From the NCBI GenBank assembly GCA_008933995.1, contig WARS01000050.1, positions 6,140,574 to 6,204,573 on the forward strand: a stretch of DNA of 64,000 nucleotides. Direction: 5' to 3'. The notes beneath the pieces are model-generated. The model did no database searches. It was not told the DNA's origin and saw only the letters and a program-made list of their open reading frames with translations. The stretch is from Datnioides undecimradiatus (Eukaryota > Chordata > Actinopteri > Lobotiformes > Datnioididae). The position numbers and the translations under genes are program-made. The stretch's first letter is position 1. Each line of letters begins with the position of its first letter. Shown in pieces: positions 37,315 to 46,515 of the stretch.

Positions 37315-37545
37315 GAAACCGTATATAAAGCGGGGCGGGAGATATCAGCCAGCCAACCAGGTGGAAACCAGCTGTGGGCGAGCTCAGGAAACATTCAAGG
37401 AAGTCTTACTCACATCCCAGAAGGCAGGGCAGATTAGACAAATCACAACGCTTGGAGAAAGCATTAGTCATATCCCAGAGTGCCCTGCTCTGGAGAGCAG
37501 TGTGGCGCTGGAGAGTCAGGTATCATGGCTGAAATGATAACTCCG
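37315..37545 (+). promoter_or_regulatory. Promoter-like cluster (TATA, GC-box, two ZNF143-like motifs)
   Basis: CCGTATATAAAGCGGGGCGG at about 37319 combines a TATA-box-like element with a GC-box-like GGGGCGGG. Downstream, TCCCAGAAGGC at 37415-37425 and ATCCCAGAGTGCCCTGC at about 37472-37488 each resemble the ZNF143/Staf site with about one core mismatch. A 74-codon frame starts at 37313 and ends soon after AGTCAGGTATCA, a passable splice donor. No transcript evidence is available; the cluster may be fortuitous. Confidence 0.2.
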
Positions 37546-39283
37546 AGATGAATAAGTGTTTGCCGTGTGCACCTGGATCACTCAGCAAGCATCCTAGGGG
37601 GAGATGAAAGGTCGATTGCAGACACCGAAACAAAATGGAGACCGGCAGAGGAGAGGAGAGGAACGGCCTTGCCTATTTTGCATCCCGGCTGACTTACGTG
37701 TCAGATTTATTTATGAGTTATATTTTTAAAAGAAACACCCAGTGAGGACTTACGTGCCGTCATTTCGTCATTGTCATTACAAAAGTAACACACAAAGCCC
37801 CAAGTCGGTAAGAAAAGAAAGGAGAGAGTAAAAAAACAAGGTAGAGGGCAGAAGGAGGAGTGGAGGAGGACTTTGATGGTTGGAGCGACAGCTGTGTCCC
37901 CGGTGAGTGTCTTTGAAGAACAAGAGGAAGCCTCGAAATAAATGCATTAATTGTAGACGTGGGGAAAAACGAGAGAAGAACGACGGAGATGAAGGAGTGG
38001 AGAAACAGCTTGTGTTTGTTGACTCAGAATAACTCCAGCTGAGAGAGATGAAAGGCCTTGCAATTGTCACGTCAGAGGTTATAGAAACCTGAGTGAGTTG
38101 GTGGATATTGCCTTAGAGCGCTGACGCGCGATCAGTTATTTTCATCCGTAGTGACATTTCTCAACACCTAAATTGTATTTTTTCCATGTTTTTGTGCCTT
38201 AAAACTTTCTTTGACTCGACAGCGACTCTGGTGAACGCGCTGCACATATCAACATGTGGCCATAATCATGCACACTGCGGAAAACGTCTTTCTTCTCAGG
38301 GGCTTAACCTGTGAGATCTGATACGAAATGAGAGCCAAGTCCAACAGTCCCATGGGTGACACTCCTCATTGTTCCTTGATCTATAAATCACAAAGTTAGC
38401 AAACTGCAACTTGCTCATTCTTTTATTGCAGGGCTTTTTTTTTTTTTTTTTTTACCCCAGACACAGTTGTCAATGTTTCATCACCCTCAATATTTCGCTC
38501 GGTGGCCTTAGTCCAACCTCATCCGTCTGCCAGTGATAAATAAATGATATAAATCGGGAAAATAATAGCAGGAGAAGCAAAAGCTTACACAAAGAGAGAG
38601 AACTAGAAGGCGAACGTGAGATGAGGAGGCGGCCAAACTTTATTGGTATTATAAGACAAGAGGTGAGGAGGAGTGAGACTATAAATGTTAACAGTCTCTT
38701 CCGAAATCACTTGGTAGTTCTTGTCAAACTTTTGAAAGCGCCTGGATTTTTCATTAAGGTCTGCAGTTTTTAAAGCGCGGTCACCACTTTGACAGCGTCA
38801 GAACTCTTCCTTAACAACATTGCTTCACTTTTATCTGATTTTAGCTCAACCGGGGTATCAATGATTTATCTGAGACAAGCCAACTGCACTGTGCGCTCAG
38901 AGTGGTTGAGGTTGAAGCAAAGGGGAATAAAATAGTTGAAAAGCTCCCTGGTGCCTCTCCGTAGGGGGACTGTATCTCTCAGGTGATTTCTGAAGCAGCC
39001 TATCTATAGCCCTGGTGCAACCTAGCTGTATAAATATCTCCTCCTTCTCTACCCCCCCTGAAACCCTCCCACCCGCCTTTCTCCTTACACCGTTACCCAG
39101 AAGACGTCCTTTTCAGTTGCTCAGTCTCTCCCCTGCACCCCCTTATTCTAGAGGCCCTGCAAGTTCCCATCCTTTTTACCATAGGCATTACCATACCTTT
39201 GATCGCACTCGCCCTACCTTCTCTCCACTTCATTACCGATGCACACATCTCCCTCTCTTTTTTTCAAAATATCTTTGTCCTAG
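37546..39283. other. Non-coding DNA with a T19 run
   Basis: An uninterrupted T19 run lies at 38435-38453. The 37790-38000 part is purine-rich. The 39010-39280 part is pyrimidine-rich and carries a 97-codon Pro/Ser/Leu frame of low-complexity origin. No gene. Confidence 0.55.
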
Positions 39284-39610
39284 TCAGCAGTTAGGAATGT
39301 TCATTTAACAATTGCCTTAGATGGAATTATAACGGTAAAAGGAGATGGCTTTGAAATGGAAATTGCGCACATGGGAGGCCCTGGTGAGCGCTCCGACGGT
39401 CTCCTGGATCCTGATGACGAACACCCGGGTTTCATTCCGTCTGACATCAGAGGCAGGGGCGGGCACGCGAAGAACAAACACGTCGTGGAGAGAGGCAGAG
39501 ATAAGAAAGATAGACAGACACCCCTGTCCTTAGTTGACAAACAGCTGCATCGCCTCCCTCTCTTCTTTTATCTGCACTGTGGTTTCCCTTTCATCTGGCT
39601 CACGGTTTGA
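39284..39610 (+). other. Exon-like open frame with acceptor and donor signals
   Basis: A plus-strand frame is open for 108 codons from just after TTTGTCCTAG (an acceptor-like AG at 39282-39283 preceded by a pyrimidine-rich stretch) to a stop at 39608. GGCCCTGGTGAGCG supplies a strong donor-like GTGAGC at 39384-39389, which would give a 100-nt exon. The translation contains DGIITVKGDGFEMEIAHMGG, which I do not recognise. The minus strand is also open over 39301-39540. It may be a small exon, or conserved DNA without coding role, or chance. Confidence 0.2.
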
Positions 39611-39790
39611 TGTGATGGTATTATTTACTCGTCATTAGAGGCAGAAGAAATCGTGCCTGTCATTAGCTTGATAACACCTCTGCCAGATTAGATGACAGAC
39701 AAGAAGCACCGGTGGCCTGATTGGAAGAGGAAAGAACCCAAGGGGATCAGAAGCGGAGGCTGGGCATTATTTTTAAAGATGGAGAAGTAG
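39540..39790. promoter_or_regulatory. Candidate conserved non-coding element
   Basis: Repeat-free, balanced sequence with GTCATTAGAGGCAGAAG near 39631, CCTGTCATTAGCTTGATAAC at about 39656 and CCAGATTAGATGACAG near 39682. ATTAG cores recur three times within 60 bp. The texture resembles vertebrate conserved elements; conservation itself cannot be shown here. Confidence 0.3.
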
Positions 39791-40377
39791 ATGAGCACCA
39801 AAGAGATGAGACGGAGGGAGAATAACAGGCAGAAAAAAAAGACTGAATGACAAAGAAACGTGATTACTCAAAGCACTGCAGGCAAGCACACGGATGAAAG
39901 GAAGGGTTAATGTCACCTTTGCAAAGCAGACAGGATGACTGGTGGTGAACCTGGAGTGAAGTAAACCTATCTCCAAGAAATTAGTACAAGTCCCTAATGT
40001 CATTCCACCCTACTGTGTGTGTCTGTGTACAGAAATGGCAAAATACAGTGATTTGAAATTCTGATCTGATCAGCAGTGCATTACTGTCAATGCCTTCTAA
40101 ATCAACTTGGACGGAGTGATTGAAAGGTCACTGTTCAGGCTGCAATGAGTTGTTTCAAGCACATTTAAGCTACAAACTGTACACGTTCTGCAGTTTCTCT
40201 TCATTAATTATTTGTATTTTTGTTTTTTGTATATTTTGGTTTTTTAGAATTTTTGCCTACAAATCAATGAATCAATAAATTGTTTCGTCATCGGTTGCTT
40301 ATGTTCAAAGGTGACTTATGGAACCCTAAATGAAAATAGTTCAACTGGTAAGTGTGTGCATGTGTGGCCCCCTTCCT
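39791..40377. other. Non-coding DNA
   Basis: Unique-looking sequence. An AT-rich patch with ATCAATGAATCAATAAATTG lies at about 40262. No gene. Confidence 0.5.
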
Positions 40378-40625
40378 CATTCATTTTCCTGTAATTAGTG
40401 CAAGCTTGTTAATTAAGCCACAAGGCACTCAATTATATTTCTCCTTTTAGAGCTGACCTAAACCTGAGGGAAAACATGTTGAGCCGTCTAAGAAACAATG
40501 GCCCCACTGATCTTTGAGTAATTATCAATTACTATGCTAATTCATCACTCACCATCAATCCGCTCACAAATGCCTCATGCAGCCTGACAAACGCGCATGC
40601 CCCCTATGACAAATTGCATGTCAAC
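40378..40625. promoter_or_regulatory. Candidate conserved enhancer, homeodomain-core rich
   Basis: Five TAAT-type cores lie in about 150 bp: GTAATTAG at 40391, TTAATTAAG near 40409, CAATTATA near 40430, and AGTAATTATCAATTAC then CTAATTCATC at 40518-40545. The intervening sequence is repeat-free and of even composition. This is the most enhancer-like stretch in the window by inspection. It ends abruptly just before a T23 run, as constrained blocks often do. Confidence 0.38.
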
Positions 40626-40626
40626 G

Positions 40627-40649
40627 TTTTTTTTTTTTTTTTTTTTTTT
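40627..40649. repeat. T23 homopolymer
   Basis: Uninterrupted run of 23 T, followed by AAATAAAGG. It could be the A-tail of a minus-strand retro-inserted sequence or simple slippage; no body of a retroelement is recognisable beside it. Confidence 0.95.
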
Positions 40650-41484
40650 AAATAAAGGTAAACGTCATTAAAGTGATGACCAGTTCACTTTGTTCCTTTA
40701 AAGCGTGGGCTACTAAAATGCTTGGCCCTCTGAAATTGTGGCCTCTGCTTCGCAGCTAAATCAAGGATGAAGGATAAAAAAGGCACTGGGCTGCAAGATG
40801 AAGAGTTTTGTTTTTGGAGTTTTCAGGGGCGGCTAAAGTGCAATGTGTTATTGAAGTTTTCTTTTGCGGTCGAAGGAGCAATGCCAGGCTAACGCTGTGA
40901 AAACGGCAAAAAGGATTTGTGTGAGTGTGTGTGTACGCATGCATGAATTTATTAATGTCGTTGGTGGACAAATAAGACACTGCATGACAACACAAAGTGA
41001 ACAAAGGGATCCCAAAACAGAAAGAGAAGGCGGAGGGAGAGCGGGATGCAACGAGGACTTTAACCTGTTCATAATTAAGGTAAAGTCTTTGTTCTCTATC
41101 CTGTTTCCCAGGGAGAGGGCAACACATTCATAAGCCCTTCTCATAGTGACAACACCATCTGATTAATTGGCCCCTGAATGCACAGCTTTAAATCACAAAG
41201 TCCTAGACACACACCCACTCACATGCAAATGCAGGCATCAACAGTTTCACAAGCACACAATGTACGCATAGTAGGTCAAAGCCCCGAGCCACACTGCATT
41301 AAATCACAAAGTTAGGCCAAAACACCTACTGATCTTTCCCCATGACAGCACCGAGGCGCAGGTGACCTTGGTTATCGTCATCAGCGGGTGAAGATGAATA
41401 TAGAATACCTACACTCTCCTTCCTGGCCTTTTTAAAAAAACATTTGACAGATATTCCTTCTGGACTGACTGTATTTGGTTTTAT
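40650..41484. other. Non-coding DNA
   Basis: Unique-looking sequence. A 123-codon minus frame (40756-41127) overlaps frames on the other strand and lacks motifs. A TGTGAGTGTGTGTGTACGC patch lies near 40920. No gene. Confidence 0.5.
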
Positions 41485-41870
41485 AAATCAGTGATTCCCA
41501 CCTCTCTGTAATACACCCCCACAGCCCTGTCAGATGAAATCAGGCACCCCTTCATCAACACCACCTGTCACAGATTGCTATTTAATGTTAATTATTGTAA
41601 AAAAAAAAAAATAGGCATTGTTGCAGTAATTTGTTTTATACTGTTGAACTATCAGGTTCATTTATTCATCATTCATTCAGCTTGTAAAAACGATCGCTTG
41701 GAGGATCATAACTATTTAAAACACGTATATAGTACTTTTGACTATTTCAACCGTTACCGTTAGCTATTTCAACAATTTATCCATCACTGGTAGATGTCTA
41801 AACCATTTATCAATGCCTACATTTAGATATTTATCAGTTATAACTATTTAGGATTATAAGTGACTCCAGA
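41485..41870. repeat. Possible interspersed repeat (low confidence)
   Basis: GTGATTCCCACCTCTCTG near 41492 and GCACCCCTTCATCAACACCA near 41543, followed by AT-rich ACTATTTCAACCGTTACCGT near 41742 and ATCAGTTATAACTATTTAGG near 41834, read like a diverged teleost dispersed repeat. I cannot name a family or find ends. An A run lies at about 41599-41611. Confidence 0.3.
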
Positions 41871-42439
41871 GCACTCCATGCACTTTGAATCACATCATGA
41901 AGTATTTGAATGTTGGCGCCGACTCAATATGTAGAAATATGTTTGGATTGTAATTTTTGATTTTAATTTTTTTTTTTTTTCAAATCAGTTGACTGGTCTA
42001 AATTACTGTTTTTTATTTTTTTAATTTTAACTGAAAACAGTCTTTGCCACTCTGCATCAATATCTTTTTGGTTTGACTATAATTAATCTAATTTTACTTT
42101 ATGCGTACGGCCTGTTGTCTTCTTGGTTGTTGACAATAAGCCTCATTTATGATGGGAACATGAAGCAAAAGCGGTGGATGTCTCCAATCTGGATGTCTGA
42201 AAATATGACTGTTGACAAATATGCTGCAAAAAAGGCATATGGTATCAAACTCCTTTCACTTTCTCTTGCTTTCTACCTGAGAATGAGTGACATACATATA
42301 CACATATATGAACTGTCATACTTATTGTGTGAGGGTACATATCTCAGATGCCACTTTTGTGAAATCAATTGCTTTGATCTATTCAGCTACCAGAGGAAGC
42401 TTCTAAGAGTCCTTGTCTCTTGCCCTCTCACATGCTAGT
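41871..42439. other. Non-coding DNA, AT-rich
   Basis: T-rich runs at about 41968-41980 and 42009-42020. A 121-codon plus frame (42073-42438) is hydrophobic and AT-driven and is not recognised as any protein. Confidence 0.5.
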
Positions 42440-42965
42440 AGCATACGATAAAGCCGTGTCTCTTGGTACCGCCCGTATAAAGAAGAGCTTTCATCTGATG
42501 CACTCCAACATCTGTTCCCCAGTCCCCCGTCTTGAGCCCCGTCCTCTCAGCCTGCTTATGTATTGATAAAGGTATTGCCTGTGAAATATCGGGTCTTGTC
42601 TACCAGTAATTGATTGTTTGCAGTTTGATAATACATAAACATAGAGACTTGCGCTTGTCAGCTGCGCTCTAAAATAAATGCAGCCATAGATTTCCAATTA
42701 AAGGTGGCTGGCAGGGCTATTAGTTAGCTCTAAAGGTAGCTGTCAGGGAGCAGAATGAGCGGGGGTCTATAACCACCATGATAAGGCAGCTGTGAGAGGT
42801 GTATTCATCCAGCTCTGGACACACAATCTCACTGCCAACAGCGTAGACATAAGGATCTATATAGAGCGTTAATGCTGTGAGATACCATGATTTATACCAT
42901 GAAACAACAGAGCTCTGTGAACAGTAGAGATTATACCACTTCAAGAGGGAGGGACACCTTTAATA
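42440..42965. promoter_or_regulatory. Candidate conserved non-coding block (about 0.5 kb)
   Basis: Repeat-free block with CAGTAATTGATTGTTTGCAG near 42604, TTTCCAATTAAAGG near 42690, AGGGCTATTAGTTAGCTC near 42713, and a CCATGATTTATACCATGAAA patch near 42885. It is more even in composition than the AT-rich flanks. Regulatory role is inferred from texture only. Confidence 0.3.
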
Positions 42966-44865
42966 CAGCATTAGCTGCTGAATTAGGCCATTGTGCATCA
43001 ATGTGTTGTAATTTGTTAAGTATTTAATGCACTGATGTAGCTAAAAAACATTCATTTGCTTTTAATTACTTTGCAAAAAAAGGGGGCACTCAATTGAATT
43101 TCCAAAAAATTGTACTTTATCATTGTATCACTATCATTATTATCATTACGTATACATCAATATACACAATATTAAATTTTATTTACCAATTCTCGATTGG
43201 TATTACATGACAGTTCATATATGTGTATATAACTGTGTTTAACAGGCATCAGTGGATGGAGTTGTCTGAGTTGTAGTGAAGATGCCTCATTTCTCATCAC
43301 ACGGCCAATGTAGGAACGTTCTGTCACGTCATCACATGTGATGATGATAACTCAGCAGCCAAGGGTCCAGAGTCACATTACTTAAACCAAAATAAAATGG
43401 AGAGAAACTATTTGGTTGGCAACTGAATGGAGTCAGTTCGATTATTCTATGTGATTATTCAATTATTCGACTGAAAGAGTATGAAACTGATCAGCTGAAA
43501 TCACATCATCGTCTGCGGCTCCACCCTCTAAAATATGAGGATTTCCACCTTTTCTCTGTTTGATATCACTGTAAATTAAAGCAAGTTGTCGACATCAGCT
43601 TGGGCACTGAGAAATTAGGGTCTTGTTCTTTCAAAGTTTTTGACATTTTATAGGCTAAAGGATAAATCCATTTATTGAGAAAAGGACTGTGAAATTGCCA
43701 GATAATAGAAACCAGTTACAACCCAGTCTGTTAGGGTCGCTAATATGTTTTGGTAAGCTTTACTATTCAAACAATGTCCAGTTTGTGTAAATGCCACAAC
43801 AATTCAACACTAACTTTTGTACAGTTTTTCACTCCTCAGCCACTCTTTGTTGAATATTAGATGTATTTTTACCTTAAAGTAAAGCTCAGAATAAAGTAGC
43901 CTATCTGCTTCAAGGTTTGACATTTAATGCCATTTCTGCGCATCACTGTCGTAGGAAGATGTTATTTGCATTTTTTATGGCCTGCATCTTAGCTTGAATA
44001 CATTTCCCCACTCTCCTCTGACCTCTCGCATCGAAATGGCATTTTTACCCCCAGGACTGTTGTAGCTAACTGGGTTTTTTTTTTTTTTTTTTTGGTCATT
44101 GCACCAGTAAAGTTTCAGCATTGTTGAGCATCAAACGCCTGAAAATGAGGTCGTCTTGAGATGCTCGAAGCTGTGCATTTGATTTTAATAATCACACATC
44201 GTTTTCATTTTAACATTTAGTGCAGCACGAACTGAATATCTGCATTCTGTAGTTAAGTAGGACTCAGTCTAGACAAGGAGCACAAAGTGTGTCTGGTCAA
44301 TTTGATTCTGACAATAATAGTCTGTCACATCGTAAAGATGATCTAATGCCTGAAATTGACTGGAAATTGTCAAGTGAGGACAAGGAAGCTTATAAGCAAA
44401 CAAATGAGGGAGGGCAAGCCTAGAAGAGAACAGTGAGATAGCCACAGGAAATTTCAAAGAAAGGAGAAAGCCAGACAGAACGACAGCGAGAAGTGTGTGT
44501 CTGTTGGGAGAATGAGTGTCCCTTATCACTCTGTCCCGTGGTGCTGCCTGTCATCCCTATTTCTGGATAACAAGGCTCTTCCAGCTTCATTTCAGCCATT
44601 CCTCCAAAACAGCCCGCCTTGCCTTGGCAGCTGAATCCATACAGCCTTAGACACACACAGGGTTAGGCTTCACATAGCCTTATTCCTTGTGCATGATGCT
44701 ACAGCATGGAGATGAACGGATTTTCTTGAAGGATCAAAGTACACAAAGATATGATCTTGAAGAAATGTCACACTAGCAGAAGACCAGAGTAGCCTGTTTT
44801 GCAGAAGCTTCAAAATCCATGTCTGTGTCTGCTGGCTGTGTTTGAATGTTCCTCTGAATCCCTAG

Positions 44866-44867
<2 letters not shown>
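42966..44867. other. Non-coding DNA with a palindrome and a T19 run
   Basis: A perfect 16-bp palindrome, TCATCACATGTGATGA, lies at 43329-43344, centred on a CACATGTG E-box. An uninterrupted T19 run lies at 44075-44093. The rest is unique-looking and AT-rich. No gene. Confidence 0.55.

Positions 44868-44905
<38 letters not shown>
44868..44905. repeat. (CA)19 microsatellite
   Basis: Uninterrupted CA tract of 38 bp, followed by a short (CACAAATA)n-like tail to about 44922. Confidence 0.97.
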
Positions 44906-44907
<2 letters not shown>

Positions 44908-45223
44908 TACACAAATACACAAACAGAGATCTGATCTTGCTTATGCGATTCTCAAATTAAACCAGTGTCTCAAGAAATGCCGCAGGTCAGCACTGGAAAC
45001 AGAAAAACCCTGTCTGAAAACCCTGTATGCGTACTAACACATACTGTATAATCAAACCCACATCAAGTCAAGTGACGTCTAACTAAATCAGATGTGATTT
45101 GGGGAGCTGAGGAGAAGAAAAACAACAAAACCTAAAGACAAAAATACTTTCAGTCACAAACAAAGTATCGCTCAGCTCTTCAGTTCAGCTCATTCATCAA
45201 GCTTACATTCTACGGAGATGGCC

Positions 45224-45237
45224 GTTGTCATAGAAAC
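45224..45237. promoter_or_regulatory. X-box (RFX-type) motif
   Basis: GTTGTCATAGAAAC is a near-symmetric X-box of the RFX type (left half GTTGYC, right half RGAAAC). RFX factors control ciliary and other genes through such sites. The motif is seen; function and the target are unknown. Adjacent sequence is repeat-free. Confidence 0.3.
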
Positions 45238-45287
45238 GATAAGTTTGCAGCATTAACCCATTCCATCAAGCCACACAAACCTCTGAG

Positions 45288-45350
45288 CTCTCTCTCTCTC
45301 TCAAACACATACACACACACACACACGTAGACGCACACACGCACACACAC
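45288..45350. repeat. Compound (CT)n / (AC)n microsatellite
   Basis: (CT)n at 45288-45302 is followed by CAAACACATAC, then (AC)8 at 45311-45326 and degenerate ACGCACACACGC units to 45350. Confidence 0.93.
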
Positions 45351-46097
45351 TAAAAACTAATCACCACTTTCTTCCCAAATCCCTCCTCATAGATCTCTCA
45401 CTGCTCTCTGGGGACTCTCCACAGCGTATTAATCAACGTAATTGAAATAGTTGATTACATCACTTCACGCCTCATCCCAGTTTAAGGGACTGTGTGCAGC
45501 GAGCATTAAAGATGTAGTAAAAGAAACACTGGGATGTTGTGGTTGTGTGTGCATATCTTTGGCTAAAAGGCATTAGCACAGACGCCATAAAAAAGTGCAT
45601 GACACGTAATAACTGCAACCGTCTCCACTATAGAGCCATTACTCACACTTCTTTTAAAGGGAAAGTGCAAGGGCACCGATAGTTTGACACAAGCTCATAT
45701 CACGATTTATAAGCCTTGTGACATTAACTGATGCTTTAAAGAGTGGGGTTTTTGTTGTTGTTGTTGTTGTTTTTAAGCCACTTCTGCACAATGTTGCCTT
45801 TTGAGGTATAGGTCAAATGGTCACGGTCCAATATCTAGCACAGCTGACAGTATCCTTTTTAAATAAAGTGACGATAGTTAGTGCACTGCTTCTATAAGTT
45901 TGGTGAACAAAATTACCTAAATTAAGGGCAAAATACTTAATTTAGAATACAAATTGAGGTGCTTGTTTGTTTGTTTTTTGTTTGTTTATTTGTTTTTTGT
46001 CATACTAGCCATCAAGTTGCCATCAAGTCAAGGTAATGTCCTCTGTCGGGCTGTTGTTGGTCCACCATTTACACAGAGTAAAGACTGTAGCATCTTT
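45351..46097. other. Non-coding DNA with (TTG)n and (TTTG)n tracts
   Basis: A (TTG)6 tract lies at about 45752-45770 and a degenerate (TTTG)n tract at about 45963-45999. Otherwise AT-rich unique sequence leading into a dispersed repeat. Confidence 0.6.
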
Positions 46098-46515
46098 ATA
46101 AATGCCGGATGGATTGCATTGAGATTTGGTAGAGATATCGTTGGTTCCCAAGCACTGTATCTTAATACCGGTGGTGGTCCACCATGAGGTTGACGTTTGT
46201 GATTTGAAGTCAGATGTCCTGAAAACTAACAGATGGATTGCCAAGGAATTTGGTTTAGAAGTCCATGTCTACTCATGATGATTATTATCATATCTCTTTA
46301 GCACCACATCATGTCCAATTTTCTGTTTGTTCGAGATTTTGGTTAATCACTTAATACCTGCAGATTTCATCAGTTGTATTTTGCGTTTAGGTAATAAGCA
46401 AATGCATGTGGACAAACTAAATGAGATGGTGGGAATGGTAAACACTAGCATTAGCATTGCGCACAAGTCATTATGTAGCTTAAAGTATCGCCATGCCTAA
46501 ATTGCCAGCACACCT
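46098..46515 (+). repeat. Interspersed repeat family A, copy 3 (forward orientation, longest)
   Basis: CGGATGGATTGCATTGAGAT then TTGGTAGAGATATCG, CCACCATGAGGTTGACGTTT near 46180, AACAGATGGATTGCCAAGGA near 46228, CATGTGGACAAACTAAATGA near 46406, AAACACTAGCATTAGCATTG near 46440 and TCGCCATGCCTAAATTGCC near 46489 occur in family order. A tandem pair of GATGGATTGC phrases about 130 bp apart is typical of the family as I remember it. This is the most complete of four copies in the window. Confidence 0.75.

Noticed and set aside
42073..42438. A 121-codon hydrophobic plus-strand frame
   Set aside because: AT-rich composition drives the hydrophobicity; there is no family match or membrane-protein pattern.
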